Part shown: piece after piece, positions 1-9,555 of the stretch
Position numbering within the stretch: position 1 is the stretch's first letter
Layout of the letters: each line of letters opens with the position of its first letter
Source of the DNA: JAJRZL01 sp964557855
GTDB lineage: Bacteria; Zixibacteria; MSB-5A5; GN15; FEB-12
Assembly: GCA_964557855.1 (NCBI GenBank)
Contig: CAZLBP010000001.1
Span: forward strand, 164,108-228,107
Direction of reading: 5' to 3'
Length of the DNA stretch: 64,000 bases
The notes under the pieces: generated by a model
The model's input: the letters and a program-made list of their open reading frames with translations, nothing else
Told to the model about the DNA's origin: nothing
Databases searched by the model: none
Position numbers and translations under genes: made by a program

Positions 1-804
1 GTCAAAGGCCTGCTCATCACGGTCGGAATCCAGATAGAAATTGGAGAGCACTTCGGCCACCAGAGGATCGGGTTCCGTCTGGACTTTCTCCAGCAGGTAA
101 GCTTCCACTTCCGCCGAGGATTCCTCGAACTGCAACAGAGAAAGCAGCTTGTTTTCGGCCTGAGCGCCCGTGCGCGAGGTATCGGCGGCGGCCACCAGGA
201 ACTCCCGAGCCGCCAGGCGATACTGGCGCTGAATTTCCTGGATGGTACCGGCCTCGAAAGCAAACAGAGCCGGATTGTCCAAAGCTCGTCTGAGACTGTC
301 GATCAACTCTATGGCGTGTAGCTCGAACGCATGGGACTGCATGCTGCGGACGATATTCAGGTATTGCATGGTATCCCCCGGAGGACAGAGCGAGACAGCG
401 GTATCATATGTGCGCGCCGCTTCTTCGCGTAAGCCCTGTCGCGCCTGTGCTTCGGCCAGATACGTCCGGAAAGTGATATTGTCGGGAGCTTTCTCTATAA
501 GACGGCGCACGAGCATTTCCGTTTTGCCGTATTGCCCGAGCTGGTTATAACACTGCCGCAACAGGTTGATTACAACCGTGTTATCTTTGTGCCGGTCATA
601 ACTGAGTTCCAACAGCGCCGCCGCCCCCTGGAAATCTCGCTCGCGGATCATCCGTCGAGCCACGGCGATTTTGTGTGCAATCTCATCCTCCGGCTTAGGG
701 GCAAATTTGAATTCAGGAGGAGCCTTGGGCTGCTCCTCCGCAACCAGTGCCGGACCCGTCAGCGTGAGACATATCAGAATGAGAAAGACGTACCGTCTCA
801 ACAC
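1..804 (-). CDS. Secreted TPR-like repeat protein (3' part missing)
   Basis: An open frame of 268 codons runs off the left edge with no stop, so the C-terminus is missing. The likely start is a GTG that follows the TAA of the upstream DUF4175 gene with no gap, so translation is probably coupled. The N-terminus is a signal peptide (RRYVFLILICLTLTGPALVA). The mature part is alpha-helical with TPR-like periodicity: phrases such as LLRQCYNQLGQYGK and YLAEAQARQGLREEAARTY match tetratricopeptide helices. It probably scaffolds interactions in the periplasm. It is last in a DUF4159-DUF4175-TPR operon; such genes often accompany MoxR/VWA aerotolerance-type loci (family knowledge). The specific function is unknown. 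Confidence 0.75.
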   Translation of the reverse strand, partial: MLRRYVFLILICLTLTGPALVAEEQPKAPPEFKFAPKPEDEIAHKIAVARRMIRERDFQGAAALLELSYDRHKDNTVVINLLRQCYNQLGQYGKTEMLVRRLIEKAPDNITFRTYLAEAQARQGLREEAARTYDTAVSLCPPGDTMQYLNIVRSMQSHAFELHAIELIDSLRRALDNPALFAFEAGTIQEIQRQYRLAAREFLVAAADTSRTGAQAENKLLSLLQFEESSAEVEAYLLEKVQTEPDPLVAEVLSNFYLDSDRDEQAFD

Positions 805-3800
805 TTAGTGCGTCACTCCCGGTGCGGAACTCGCTCCTGAACTCCGGCCTTCTGCCTTCAACAGCGCCTTAAAATAGGCCTTGATCTGCTCCTCGTACTG
901 CGGTGGGTAGGTGTCACCCAGGTAACGGCGCAGACGGTCCTCCAGGTTCACCCGGTCATTGAGAAGTTCAGCCGGCAGTTCGGGCGGTACCACGTACAGC
1001 TGTTCCGAGGCACTGTTGGCTTTGCGCTGCTCCGTGAAATCCTTCCGTTGCAGTGACCGGCTGGCTTGAAGCATCCGCGAGTAAACACGCAGTTGCCGTT
1101 CAACGGTTTCGCTGCCGACTTCACCGTCAGCCATCGATTCCTCGACCTTTTTCATTTCCTCGGCGATATCTTCCAGGCGACCGAGCACCTGTCTGGACTG
1201 CCCGAACTCCTCGGCCAATTGCTGCAGCGACTTGCGGATGGAGCCCTGCTCTCCCGCCAGGCGCTGCAGGCCTTCCCGGGCCTGTTGACTGGCCTTCTGG
1301 CTGCCGGGGTTGTTGGACGGGTTGTTGCATTGGCTCTGGGTCTTCTGATTCAACTGATTCTGCTTGTTGCACAGTGACTCAAGCTGTGACATCTGCTTGT
1401 TGCAGTTACCGCCCTTGTTGCACTGCTGCTGCTGGTTAAGAGACTCCATCAGCCGGATTGACGCTTTGTTCAGCTTAACCATGGCATCTTTTTGAGCTCG
1501 AATAGCCTGCCGACTGTTCTTGTCCGCAAAACCGTTTACGGCCATTTCCATATTCTGGATCGCATCGTTGACCAGAAGCTGGAGCTCGGCTGCAATGAAG
1601 GGCGATTGTTTTCCCAGCTCGGCTATTCGCTGCTTCAGTCCGGCACAGGAGCCGACCAGGTCCTGCTCGGAGCCGGCCAGATCGCGCATGATCAGTGTCG
1701 ACAGGTTGGCCTGGGCAGCTTCCTTGAGCAAATCTTCCTGATTGTGGGACAGATAATTGGAGTCGTCGATCGCGTCTCGAAGCGCCTTCTCAATCTCGTC
1801 GTTCTGTTCACCCGTCATAGCCATCATCTGTTGCTGCATCGCATCCAGCATTTCCGCCAGCTTCGATGCTGCTTCGCTGCCTTCACTGGATGCCTGCTGT
1901 TTATTCTGCTGCTGCAGTGCGCCGGACATGCTCTGCATGTTCTGGTCGGCATCGGTCTTCTTGACCGACTCCAGAAACTTCTGACCCTCGGGAATCTGGT
2001 CCATATTGGCCTGCTGCATCAAGTCCCGGAGCTCATCGGTCTCGCTCTTGAGCTGTTCGAGTCCTTCCCTCGTCTCGTCTTCCTGTTTGCTGAGAGACGG
2101 CAGCTGTTCGGCCGAGGATTCTTCCGTTTCCTGATTGGTCTTCTTCTGTTCTTCCAGAAGTTGCTCGGCCCGACGGACCATGGCTTCCATCTTCTGTTCC
2201 ACCTGCATCCGTTTCAGCAGCGACAGTGTCCGATCCAGCCGATCCAGCAGTTCTTCCTGTGATAGCTGGAAGTTTTTCATGGCTTCCTGAATTTCCTGCC
2301 GGTCCATTTGGGCCAGTGCTTCCATGAGTTTCTTCTGAGCTTCCAGTAATTCCGGAGTCGCGACTTCTTCAAACAGCTTCTGGATCTGCTGGAGCTTTTC
2401 GATGATCTCCCGGCTCATGGTGGCGTGGTCGATCAACTTGTCGATCGACTTGTCCATCTGATCCGCCATCTCCTCGACATTCTGGACCAGTTCTTCGTTC
2501 TTCTCCGCCAGCGTCTCCAGCTCCTTTTGCTGTTGCCAGTCGGCTTTCACGGCGTCCTTGTTCTCGGCCTGCATCTTCCGGGCCATGTTGCGGAATCGCT
2601 CGGCCAACTCGCGACCTTCTCGTAAGAGTTGTTCCGTGCGGTTGATGCGCTGGCTGCTTTCGGCTTCGGTTTCGGCGATGATCTCGTCCAGCGAAGGCAG
2701 ACGTGCGATGAACTTCCTCGACTTAGTGACCTTGGGACCGGACACGACGTCATTATCGGCCACCTCGAAATGATAGACCGCGTAGTCACCCGGGTACAGA
2801 TTCAGTTGATCCATGTCCCAGTTGAACTCCACGTCACCCTCGGTCTTGATGCGGTCGGAGAAGTGCAGCACCGCCACGTGCTCCTCCGAAGGCTGCCCGC
2901 GCGATACCACGGTGTATTTGAGCACCAGCGAGGAAAACCCGAAGTCGTCGAAAATCCGTACTTTGAGCGGCAGCACCATCTCGTCGGACAGGTTGACGTC
3001 GAACCCCGGCCGCAGGACATCGATCGAGGGATATTCATCCGGGATGGCGGTGATATGGTATTTGATCGGATCGGGATTCTTTTCACCGAGGTGGTCCTGC
3101 AGTCTGATATGGTACGCGAGTGTCTTATCGACTTTGAGCGAGGACGTGGCTTGTCTGTTCGATACCGTCATCGGCACTCGACTGGAATCCTCGAGAACCA
3201 GGTGCGCCTGCTCGACCGGTAAGTTGGTCGCTATGTCCATGTTTACCCGCGTGCCGACGATGGCCGAAAAGGAACCGTTGTTCTCGTCGATAATCAGCGG
3301 ATCGAGCCCGGTGTATTCCGGATAGAACAGCGACAGTTTGATGCCGTTTACGCGTGGGCGGTCGACCACGTCGACCTTCTGTACCGGAGTAGTGACGCGG
3401 CCCGCTTCAACGTAGTAATCGAAAGAACGACTGATCTGCCGCAAAGTAATGGCGCAGGTGATGGAGTCACCGTTGGCATCGGACAGATGACGGCCCTTTT
3501 TCAGATCAATGTCGGATTCCTGCCAGTTGCCGCCTACCAAACGGTGGTAGATTGTGGCTTTGTCCGGCAAACCGTCGCCGAAAACTGCAGCTCCGATTTC
3601 AATATCACGGTATTTCACCCACTCGGAAGAGCCGGGGAACGGAACCACCCGGTAGCCCAAAGGCGGCGCTATTTCCGAGGTCGGGTTGGAATAAACCTCA
3701 AGCGAATACGAGAAAATGCCGGGCATTATCATAACGAACAGTGCCGCCACCAGCGTAGATACCACAAACAACCGACCCGTTTTCAGCAGTGGATAGTAGG

Positions 3801-4233
3801 AAAGAGCTCGATTGAAATTGACCAGCCGCGCGTGCTCCAGCGCCTGTTCCCGGGTCGCGTCGATGAGTTCGAGAGAAAACCCCGGGCTCTTCTTCAGCCT
3901 GGCGAACTCGACCGCCGCCACCAACCGGCCCTTCAAATCGGGATACTTCTCCTCCAAAGAGACGGCTACGTTCTCCACTGAGCCTTTGAACAGCCGGGCC
4001 AAAGCGTACCTGCCGAAGATCAACAGGGCGGTGAGTCCGGTGGCCACCAGAAGAAAAACTTTCAACCAGACCGGCAGAATCATTACCTGAGCCAGCAAAG
4101 ACAGACCAACAGCGGTGACAACAACGGTGGTTAAGGTCATGAGAAGCCCGGACAGAAACAGGAGGATTCGTTGTTTGAAGAGAATTCCCCTGAGTTTCGA
4201 TAGCAGCATCCGGTCGTTTTTGAGTTCCTTCAT
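805..4233 (-). CDS. DUF4175-family large membrane/coiled-coil protein
   Basis: About 1142 aa. Two hydrophobic segments near the N-terminus (roughly residues 20-65) and another around 155-175 anchor the protein. A beta-rich region follows (about 190-520), then a very long Glu/Gln/Lys-rich coiled coil (about 525-1090) containing a Gln/Cys/Asn-rich stretch (CNKGGNCNK). This arrangement resembles DUF4175 proteins. An upstream in-frame ATG at 4248 exists, but the ATG at 4233 has GAGG six bases before it and is preferred. It lies between the DUF4159 and TPR genes and shares their operon. It probably works at the cell envelope; no enzymatic motif is visible. Confidence 0.75.
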   Translation of the reverse strand: MKELKNDRMLLSKLRGILFKQRILLFLSGLLMTLTTVVVTAVGLSLLAQVMILPVWLKVFLLVATGLTALLIFGRYALARLFKGSVENVAVSLEEKYPDLKGRLVAAVEFARLKKSPGFSLELIDATREQALEHARLVNFNRALSYYPLLKTGRLFVVSTLVAALFVMIMPGIFSYSLEVYSNPTSEIAPPLGYRVVPFPGSSEWVKYRDIEIGAAVFGDGLPDKATIYHRLVGGNWQESDIDLKKGRHLSDANGDSITCAITLRQISRSFDYYVEAGRVTTPVQKVDVVDRPRVNGIKLSLFYPEYTGLDPLIIDENNGSFSAIVGTRVNMDIATNLPVEQAHLVLEDSSRVPMTVSNRQATSSLKVDKTLAYHIRLQDHLGEKNPDPIKYHITAIPDEYPSIDVLRPGFDVNLSDEMVLPLKVRIFDDFGFSSLVLKYTVVSRGQPSEEHVAVLHFSDRIKTEGDVEFNWDMDQLNLYPGDYAVYHFEVADNDVVSGPKVTKSRKFIARLPSLDEIIAETEAESSQRINRTEQLLREGRELAERFRNMARKMQAENKDAVKADWQQQKELETLAEKNEELVQNVEEMADQMDKSIDKLIDHATMSREIIEKLQQIQKLFEEVATPELLEAQKKLMEALAQMDRQEIQEAMKNFQLSQEELLDRLDRTLSLLKRMQVEQKMEAMVRRAEQLLEEQKKTNQETEESSAEQLPSLSKQEDETREGLEQLKSETDELRDLMQQANMDQIPEGQKFLESVKKTDADQNMQSMSGALQQQNKQQASSEGSEAASKLAEMLDAMQQQMMAMTGEQNDEIEKALRDAIDDSNYLSHNQEDLLKEAAQANLSTLIMRDLAGSEQDLVGSCAGLKQRIAELGKQSPFIAAELQLLVNDAIQNMEMAVNGFADKNSRQAIRAQKDAMVKLNKASIRLMESLNQQQQCNKGGNCNKQMSQLESLCNKQNQLNQKTQSQCNNPSNNPGSQKASQQAREGLQRLAGEQGSIRKSLQQLAEEFGQSRQVLGRLEDIAEEMKKVEESMADGEVGSETVERQLRVYSRMLQASRSLQRKDFTEQRKANSASEQLYVVPPELPAELLNDRVNLEDRLRRYLGDTYPPQYEEQIKAYFKALLKAEGRSSGASSAPGVTH

Positions 4234-4339
4234 AGCTAACCTCGGCATTTATCGTTCTGAAGTAACGGTCTCTTTGTATATCGACTGCCCGTCATCGTTT
4301 AGGCAGGTAATAGTGTAATCTCAGACAGTAAGAAATGTA

Positions 4340-5080
4340 CTAATATAACATGGCATATGTCAAAATGTTCAGCCCCATCCTCAGAGCCTTCTCTCTCAAC
4401 TCCGGAGGATCTTTATGCACCTGGGGATCTTCCCAGCCATCACCAATATCTGATTCTACCAGGAAATATACCACGGCGCGTCCGTTAACAACGACGGCAT
4501 AGCCTCGCGGTGGTTTCTTGTCGTGCTCATGAATCTTCGGCGGCCCGTTCGGAAAATCATGGAAGCAATGATAGATGGGGTGATCGAACGGCAAAACCAC
4601 CAGTTCGCGTTCCGGAAACAGTTCGGCGATTTCTCGCTTCACCGAGCGCTCCATTCCATAGGAATCATTGATAAACAGGAAACCGCCGCCGGCCAGATAC
4701 CGACGCAATTGCTCCTTTTCCTCGGCAGTAAACGTGATATTTCCATGACCCGTCGCGAAAAGGAACGGGAAGTTGAACAGATCCAGATCCGTAAGAGTTA
4801 CCACATATTCCGCCGTATCAACCGGGAAATCTGTGTTTTCCGTCACGAAACGCAGCAAGTTCGGCACTGCGGAACTGCCCCAATACCAATCCCCGCCGCC
4901 GGAATAGTGCAGGCGGGCAACCTTGACCGCGGAGGGATTCGGGTGAGTGGATGCCGTCATCTCCGACCGGGGCTTTCGGATCGTAGCTTCCAGCGGATCA
5001 CGCTGGGCCAATCCGTCGGACGCCAAGTATAAGGCCGAAATCAGATATACTACTGCCGCAACAACCGCATGTTGTTTCAT
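4340..5080 (-). CDS. DUF4159 domain-containing secreted protein
   Basis: 246 aa starting at MKQHAVVAAVV, a signal peptide ending near ASDGLAQ. The open frame extends another 52 codons upstream, but that part is unlike protein, so the signal-peptide Met is chosen. The rest fits DUF4159, which has a glutamine-amidotransferase-like fold: FLFATGHGNITFTAEE, a FLFINDSYG turn and a closing LNILTYAMLY. DUF4159 genes commonly sit with DUF58, MoxR and VWA proteins. Here the downstream partners are DUF4175 and a TPR protein. A catalytic role is unproven for the family. Confidence 0.8.
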   Translation of the reverse strand: MKQHAVVAAVVYLISALYLASDGLAQRDPLEATIRKPRSEMTASTHPNPSAVKVARLHYSGGGDWYWGSSAVPNLLRFVTENTDFPVDTAEYVVTLTDLDLFNFPFLFATGHGNITFTAEEKEQLRRYLAGGGFLFINDSYGMERSVKREIAELFPERELVVLPFDHPIYHCFHDFPNGPPKIHEHDKKPPRGYAVVVNGRAVVYFLVESDIGDGWEDPQVHKDPPELREKALRMGLNILTYAMLY

Positions 5081-5222
5081 ATTATAGTATACAACCCAAG
5101 TCCCCTTTTGGGTGCAAAAATCCCCAAAAACAGTGACCTGTTTTTTTGTGATAATGTTCGATGATCCTTGCAATCGGTTCAATTCGAGCGTTAGCCGGGA
5201 AGCAACACGACCGGAATGCAGT

Positions 5223-5266
5223 ACGGCAGGTTCCATGCCGCCTAAGGCAAAGCAGGACCTGCCGCA
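5223..5266. repeat. Palindromic extragenic repeat, GGCAGGTC family
   Basis: Imperfect inverted repeat with arms ACGGCAGGTTCC and GGACCTGCCGCA, in the 255-bp gap between secF and the DUF4159 gene. Related copies with the same outer arms and different centres lie at 29653-29700, 41077-41124 and 57661-57708. Confidence 0.6.
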
Positions 5267-5335
5267 CGTGTCTGATCAGCGACCCCAGTAAAGGTTCAAC
5301 GCCGATACACCATTATATATGTACCGATCCTTACA

Positions 5336-6271
5336 TCAGGTCTTAAACCGTTTCGGCTTGCGGGCTTCCCATTCCACGACAATGGGACTGGCCACAAACA
5401 CGGAACTATATGTTCCAACCAGAACACCGAGAATTAAAGCCAGTGCAAAGGTCTTGAGAACTTCACCGCCGAAGAAGAACAGTGTGCCCACCACCAGAAG
5501 AACCGTCAATGATGTGTTGAAAGTTCGTGAGAGTACATCATTGATGGAACGATTAACGGCGGCGGCGAATTCACCTCTCGTACGCCATTTTCGCAGATTT
5601 TCGCGAATTCGATCGAACACCACTACCGTGTCAGTCAGAGAGTACCCGGCCAGAGTCAACAAGGCCGTCACGAGCAGCAAATCGAATTCGTAGCCGAGGA
5701 TGAGCATGATCCCCAGCACGGCCAGGACATCATGAAATGTCGCAATTGTCGCTGCGATACCGGACCGGAAATCGAACCGAATCCAGATGTAAACAATGAT
5801 ACCGAAAAGTGAGAGCAGAACCGCCTTCTGGGCGTCATTGCGCAGCGTCTCGCCGACGGCGGGACCGATTATATGCTCCGAAACGACTTCATAGTCATTG
5901 CCTTCGAAGCTGGTGCTGAGAAGTTGTTCCAGCTCGACGACGCGTTGTCTGGTTTCCTCTTCCGTCTCCGGACTCTTTGTCTTTAATATGAAGGCATTCG
6001 GTTTCTCGAAATTCTCCAGTTCGGTGATTTGAGCATCTGGAAACGAGCCGGTCACCGCGCTTCGCAGATCATCGATGCTCAACGGTTTCTCGAAAGCGAC
6101 ATACATCATAACGCCGCCGGCAAAATCGATTCCCAAATTGGCCGCGCCGGTCCATACCGTGACCAGCATGAAAATACCCAACACAATTAAGGCGACCGAC
6201 AGGACGAACGCCACTTTGCGGCCGGCGATGAAATCGATGTTGGTTTCCGGTATTATTCTAAACATGCCCAT
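5336..6271 (-). CDS. secF: Protein translocase subunit SecF
   Basis: 311 aa. Inner-membrane subunit of SecDF, which uses the proton-motive force to pull secreted proteins out of SecYEG. It has a first TM helix, a periplasmic P1-type domain with GIDFAGGVMMYVAF, and then five C-terminal TM helices with the family signatures GYSLTDTVVVFDRIREN and RSINDVLSRTFNTSLTVLL. ATG at 6271 is preferred over TTG at 6277 because GGAG sits seven bases upstream. The start is 14 bases after the secD stop, the usual secDF order. The length is normal. Confidence 0.97.
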   Translation of the reverse strand: MGMFRIIPETNIDFIAGRKVAFVLSVALIVLGIFMLVTVWTGAANLGIDFAGGVMMYVAFEKPLSIDDLRSAVTGSFPDAQITELENFEKPNAFILKTKSPETEEETRQRVVELEQLLSTSFEGNDYEVVSEHIIGPAVGETLRNDAQKAVLLSLFGIIVYIWIRFDFRSGIAATIATFHDVLAVLGIMLILGYEFDLLLVTALLTLAGYSLTDTVVVFDRIRENLRKWRTRGEFAAAVNRSINDVLSRTFNTSLTVLLVVGTLFFFGGEVLKTFALALILGVLVGTYSSVFVASPIVVEWEARKPKRFKT

Positions 6272-6285
6272 TTTCAAACTCCATC

Positions 6286-8049
6286 TTATATGCTAAGTGT
6301 CCGGTAAGATTTGCGGATGTCGAAGACCTGTTTGGTAATGACATACGCGGTGTACAATGATATGGCCACACCTGCAAAAAGCGTTATCGCAAATCCCTTG
6401 ATGGGGCCCGAGCCGAGAAGGAACAAAGCCCCGGCCGTAATCAAAGTTGTGACGTGCGAGTCAAGAATGGCTACAAAGGCGCGGTCAAAGCCGGCATCGA
6501 TGGCGGCCCGAATGGTTTTCCCGGTTCTTAGCTCTTCACGAATGCGCTCGAAAATGAGAATGTTGGCATCGACCGAAATACCGATCGTCAGAATAATACC
6601 GGCAATTCCCGGCATGGTCAGCGCCGCTCCTTTCGTTGCTCCGGCGATCGCCATAAACGCCAGCAGGAAGAACAAGTTGAGTATCAATCCAAAGTCGGCA
6701 ATAATCCCCGACAACCTGTAATACACAGCCATGTATATCAGCACCAGGATGAGACCGAACAATGAGGCATAGAAACCCTTCTTGATGGAGTCCGCTCCCA
6801 GAGTGGCTCCAACCACATTCTTCTCAATAATCTCGACCGGGGCCGGCAGCGCACCCGCCTTAAGAACGATTTCCATATTGCGGGCATCTTCCATCATGGC
6901 GCTGGAACCCATCGTAATCTGGCCCCGACGACGGATCTTGGAATTAATCATGGGGGCCGACTCAACTTTATCATCCAGCACAATTGCCAGCGGCTTATCG
7001 ACATTCGCCCCGGTCAACTGAGCAAAGCGGGCCGCGGCATCGCCGGACAGCTGAAAATCAACCGTGTATTCGCCGTACTGGCCCTGGCCGAGTGCGATAT
7101 TCTCGAGGAATTTGCCCAGAAACTGGACCTTGCGCTTAACCAGATACAACATGTACGTTTCCCGGTTATTCCGAATCTCCGAACGAGTCGACCAGTTGAA
7201 AGCTACATCGATCGGTATGAGTTCCTGGGCCTGAGGCAGATTCAACCAGCGATCTATGAGCTGCTTGTCTTCTTTGGCGACAATGAAACCGGGCCAACCG
7301 GTACCGGTTCTTTGATTAACAATGCCCGTCGACAGCCGGGAGGACAACGGCCGTTCGTTTTCATCGAGACCCAGATCTTCATCGAATGCGAACGGATCCT
7401 CTTCGGTCGTATCGACTGCAGTATCACCCATCAATTCAGCCAGAATATCAGGCTGTGCTTCGGCCTCAGCCGTGTCAGCCACGGTCGTATCGGCGGCGGC
7501 TTCCGCCACCGTATCCTCGGTCACACTCGGTTCCGGCTCGCCTTCCTCGGTCCGATCCTGCTCGTATTCATAGATGACCGAATCAAGCTTGCTCAGCAAC
7601 AGCTGCGCGTTGTCCATTGACTCCAGAAGTTTGAACTCCAGCAAAGCCGTTTGACCGATTAGATCCTCGGCACGATCAGCATCGGTATAGCCGGGCAAAT
7701 CAACGATTATGCGATCATCGCCCTGTTTCTGGATAACGGGCTCAGCGACACCGAGGCCGTCAACTCGGTTACGGATGATTTGAATGGCTCGCTCCACCGC
7801 GTCTTCACGTGCGCCCGGATCGAGTTCTTCCATTTTGACCCGGAGGACAACGTGAATGCCGCCCTGCAAATCAAGACCGAGCCGTATTGCCTTCTGCTGA
7901 AGTTCCAGCAGTGATCCCGGATTCTCATCCTGCATCTCGGCCCGAGCTTCCTCATCCATTGTCCACAATCGGAATGTATTCCAGAAGGCGAAGCAGGCCA
8001 AAATGATGAGTATTACCGTGACGCCGATGCGCCAGTTATGTCGAGACAT
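6286..8049 (-). CDS. secD: Protein translocase subunit SecD
   Basis: 587 aa. Partner of SecF in the SecDF secretion motor. One N-terminal TM helix (residues 9-28) is followed by the P1 head with GLDLQGGIHVVLRV, then a C-terminal six-helix block containing GISVDANILIFERIREEL, the conserved region carrying the proton-path Asp. About residues 160-232 are a highly acidic Glu/Asp/Thr/Ala insertion within the periplasmic region, absent from short SecDs and probably disordered. AAAGGGAA lies upstream of the ATG. It is followed immediately by secF. Confidence 0.97.
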   Translation of the reverse strand: MSRHNWRIGVTVILIILACFAFWNTFRLWTMDEEARAEMQDENPGSLLELQQKAIRLGLDLQGGIHVVLRVKMEELDPGAREDAVERAIQIIRNRVDGLGVAEPVIQKQGDDRIIVDLPGYTDADRAEDLIGQTALLEFKLLESMDNAQLLLSKLDSVIYEYEQDRTEEGEPEPSVTEDTVAEAAADTTVADTAEAEAQPDILAELMGDTAVDTTEEDPFAFDEDLGLDENERPLSSRLSTGIVNQRTGTGWPGFIVAKEDKQLIDRWLNLPQAQELIPIDVAFNWSTRSEIRNNRETYMLYLVKRKVQFLGKFLENIALGQGQYGEYTVDFQLSGDAAARFAQLTGANVDKPLAIVLDDKVESAPMINSKIRRRGQITMGSSAMMEDARNMEIVLKAGALPAPVEIIEKNVVGATLGADSIKKGFYASLFGLILVLIYMAVYYRLSGIIADFGLILNLFFLLAFMAIAGATKGAALTMPGIAGIILTIGISVDANILIFERIREELRTGKTIRAAIDAGFDRAFVAILDSHVTTLITAGALFLLGSGPIKGFAITLFAGVAISLYTAYVITKQVFDIRKSYRTLSI

Positions 8050-8152
8050 ACACTTTCCCTTTCATGATTTTCTTGATATTTACTTCTAAGGTATCAGGAG
8101 GCCTTGCCGGTCAAGCCCGACTAAGCCTCAAGTCGAGCGGAGTCCGGCCGGT

Positions 8153-8602
8153 TCAGCCGGTACCGGAAGGCTTGGCGCCGACCAACGTGGCCTGTCGGCC
8201 CAGGCACGAAGATACGTTGGCTATGGACGCAATGACAGGCCTGTCAATACAGGCCGTATATTCGACCGTTCGATTAACCCGCAGCGCATGGTACTTGATC
8301 GGCCCTCGTCGGCCGGAATCATCCAGCTTGTGGATGAGCGGTAAGACGAGCAGCGGCGTCTCCGTCTGTACCGGCAACCCGTCCGAGCTCATGTTACCGC
8401 GCTGGACATCCGAGAGGTCGGTGCCGCATATGCCGGTAATGCCAACCGCCGAGGATTCCGGGCCGGATATTCTGACCGTCTCCGGACTGGTTTGAGTCAG
8501 AAAAGCCGCCAGAGCGCAGGCAACACAAGCCAGGAAAAACAGCCTTGGAATCACCGTTCCACCGGTCAACCGCTTTCTGATATGCAAAAGTCTGTCTGTC
8601 AT
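8153..8602 (-). CDS. Hypothetical small exported or membrane protein
   Basis: 149 aa, not recognised. A basic N-terminus (MTDRLLHIRKRL) precedes one hydrophobic segment (IPRLFFLACVACALAAFL), giving a signal-anchor profile. The remainder is short, has several cysteines and shows no known motif. A strong promoter (8615-8642) places transcription start about six bases before the ATG, so the mRNA would be almost leaderless. An overlapping + frame (8064-8495) looks less protein-like. It is the first gene ahead of secDF, 103 bases upstream of secD. The reading is moderately uncertain. Confidence 0.45.
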   Translation of the reverse strand: MTDRLLHIRKRLTGGTVIPRLFFLACVACALAAFLTQTSPETVRISGPESSAVGITGICGTDLSDVQRGNMSSDGLPVQTETPLLVLPLIHKLDDSGRRGPIKYHALRVNRTVEYTACIDRPVIASIANVSSCLGRQATLVGAKPSGTG

Positions 8603-8614
8603 TGTCGCTCGGCG

Positions 8615-8642
8615 AATATAACCTCAGTTCAGTCCATGTCAA
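8615..8642 (-). promoter_or_regulatory. Sigma70-type promoter ahead of the small ORF and secDF
   Basis: On the minus strand, TTGACA (8637-8642) and TATATT (8615-8620) are separated by 16 bases. It is one of the best consensus promoters in the window and the expected transcription start is near 8608. It could serve the 8602 ORF and read on into secDF. Confidence 0.6.
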
Positions 8643-8859
8643 TCGATAAATCGGCAACTATTATACAACACCGTAGCCCATATTTGGATATCGTCCAAGT
8701 CCACTGTTTTCTCGATTTCATGGAAGCCGACTCACCACCGGCGAACAAGCCCACTCGACCTTCTGAATCCGCGTTTTAGCAATTGCATAACAGGTTTGTC
8801 TTCGCTTAATTACGCGGATAGACGATGCTGAAGTTTCGTTAGAAAGACATGAGGGAACC

Positions 8860-9534
8860 ATGTTTAAGAAGTTTAAAGAGCTCTTCAGTTCAGAGAGTCT
8901 CCTGGAATCGGCATTCGATACCACTTTGACCATGCTGGAATCGTGTCTGGAAATGTATGACGCCTCGGTCGATGCGCTCCGCAAGACCGATTCGTCCGAC
9001 ATCAAATTTGACGTCAACAAAATGGACGTGCAGATAAACAAGTATGAACGGGAGGTCCGCAAGAATGTACTGATGCATCTCACCGTTTCCGGAGTTCACA
9101 ACCTGGTGCCGAGTCTGGTACTGGTGTCTATCGTGATTGATGTCGAGCGTATCGGGGACTACACCAAAAACATCTCAGATCTGGCCAAACTCCACTCTAA
9201 TCGGCTGTCGGGCGGACCGTTCGAGGACGACGTGGTGATGATTGAACAGGCCGTCTCCGACATCTTCCCGAAAGTAATCGAGGCTATAAAAGAACAGGAC
9301 GTCGACCAGGCCGGCTCCATTCTGAGACGCGAGCAGAAAACGGGCAAGGCATCAGATACGATCGTCGACACGATTATCATCGAAAATGGACAGGGCCTGT
9401 CCGTGAGCGACGCCGCCAGCCTGGCTTTGTACGTGCGTTACTTGAAACGGATCAATGCGCACCTGACCAATATTGCCAGTTCCATCGTAAATCCTTTTCC
9501 CATGATTGGCTTCAAACAGAAGGATGAACAATAA
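8860..9534 (+). CDS. PhoU domain-containing protein
   Basis: 224 aa and all-helical. The DVERIGDYTKNISDLA segment is the classic PhoU metal-binding motif (E/DxxxD around residues 94-106). A second, diverged helix bundle contains ALYVRYLKRINAHLTNIASSIV. Only one motif is well conserved, so this is probably a PhoU-like or transporter-associated regulator rather than the Pst-system PhoU. The neighbours are not pst genes: it converges on a CaCA cation antiporter gene 21 bases away. GAGGG lies a few bases before the ATG. The precise target is unknown. Confidence 0.8.
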   Translation: MFKKFKELFSSESLLESAFDTTLTMLESCLEMYDASVDALRKTDSSDIKFDVNKMDVQINKYEREVRKNVLMHLTVSGVHNLVPSLVLVSIVIDVERIGDYTKNISDLAKLHSNRLSGGPFEDDVVMIEQAVSDIFPKVIEAIKEQDVDQAGSILRREQKTGKASDTIVDTIIIENGQGLSVSDAASLALYVRYLKRINAHLTNIASSIVNPFPMIGFKQKDEQ

Positions 9535-9555
9535 GTCGCACGAAGTCGAGATGTG

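Noticed and set aside
1492..2262. Long + strand ORF (256 aa) inside the DUF4175 gene
   Set aside because: It is antisense to the coiled-coil region. Its Leu/Phe-rich translation is what the Gln/Glu-rich coiled coil gives on the other strand.
5041..5100. TATACT/TATAAT directly before the DUF4159 ATG as a promoter
   Set aside because: Too close to the start codon and no acceptable -35 element at 15-19 bases.
5155..5200. GGTTCAATTC near the DUF4159 gene as a tRNA T-arm
   Set aside because: No matching acceptor, D-arm or anticodon arm can be drawn around it.
8064..8495. 143-aa + strand ORF before the PhoU-like gene
   Set aside because: Overlaps the minus-strand ORF, which has a promoter and a signal anchor; Ser/Pro/Arg-rich with no ribosome-binding site.
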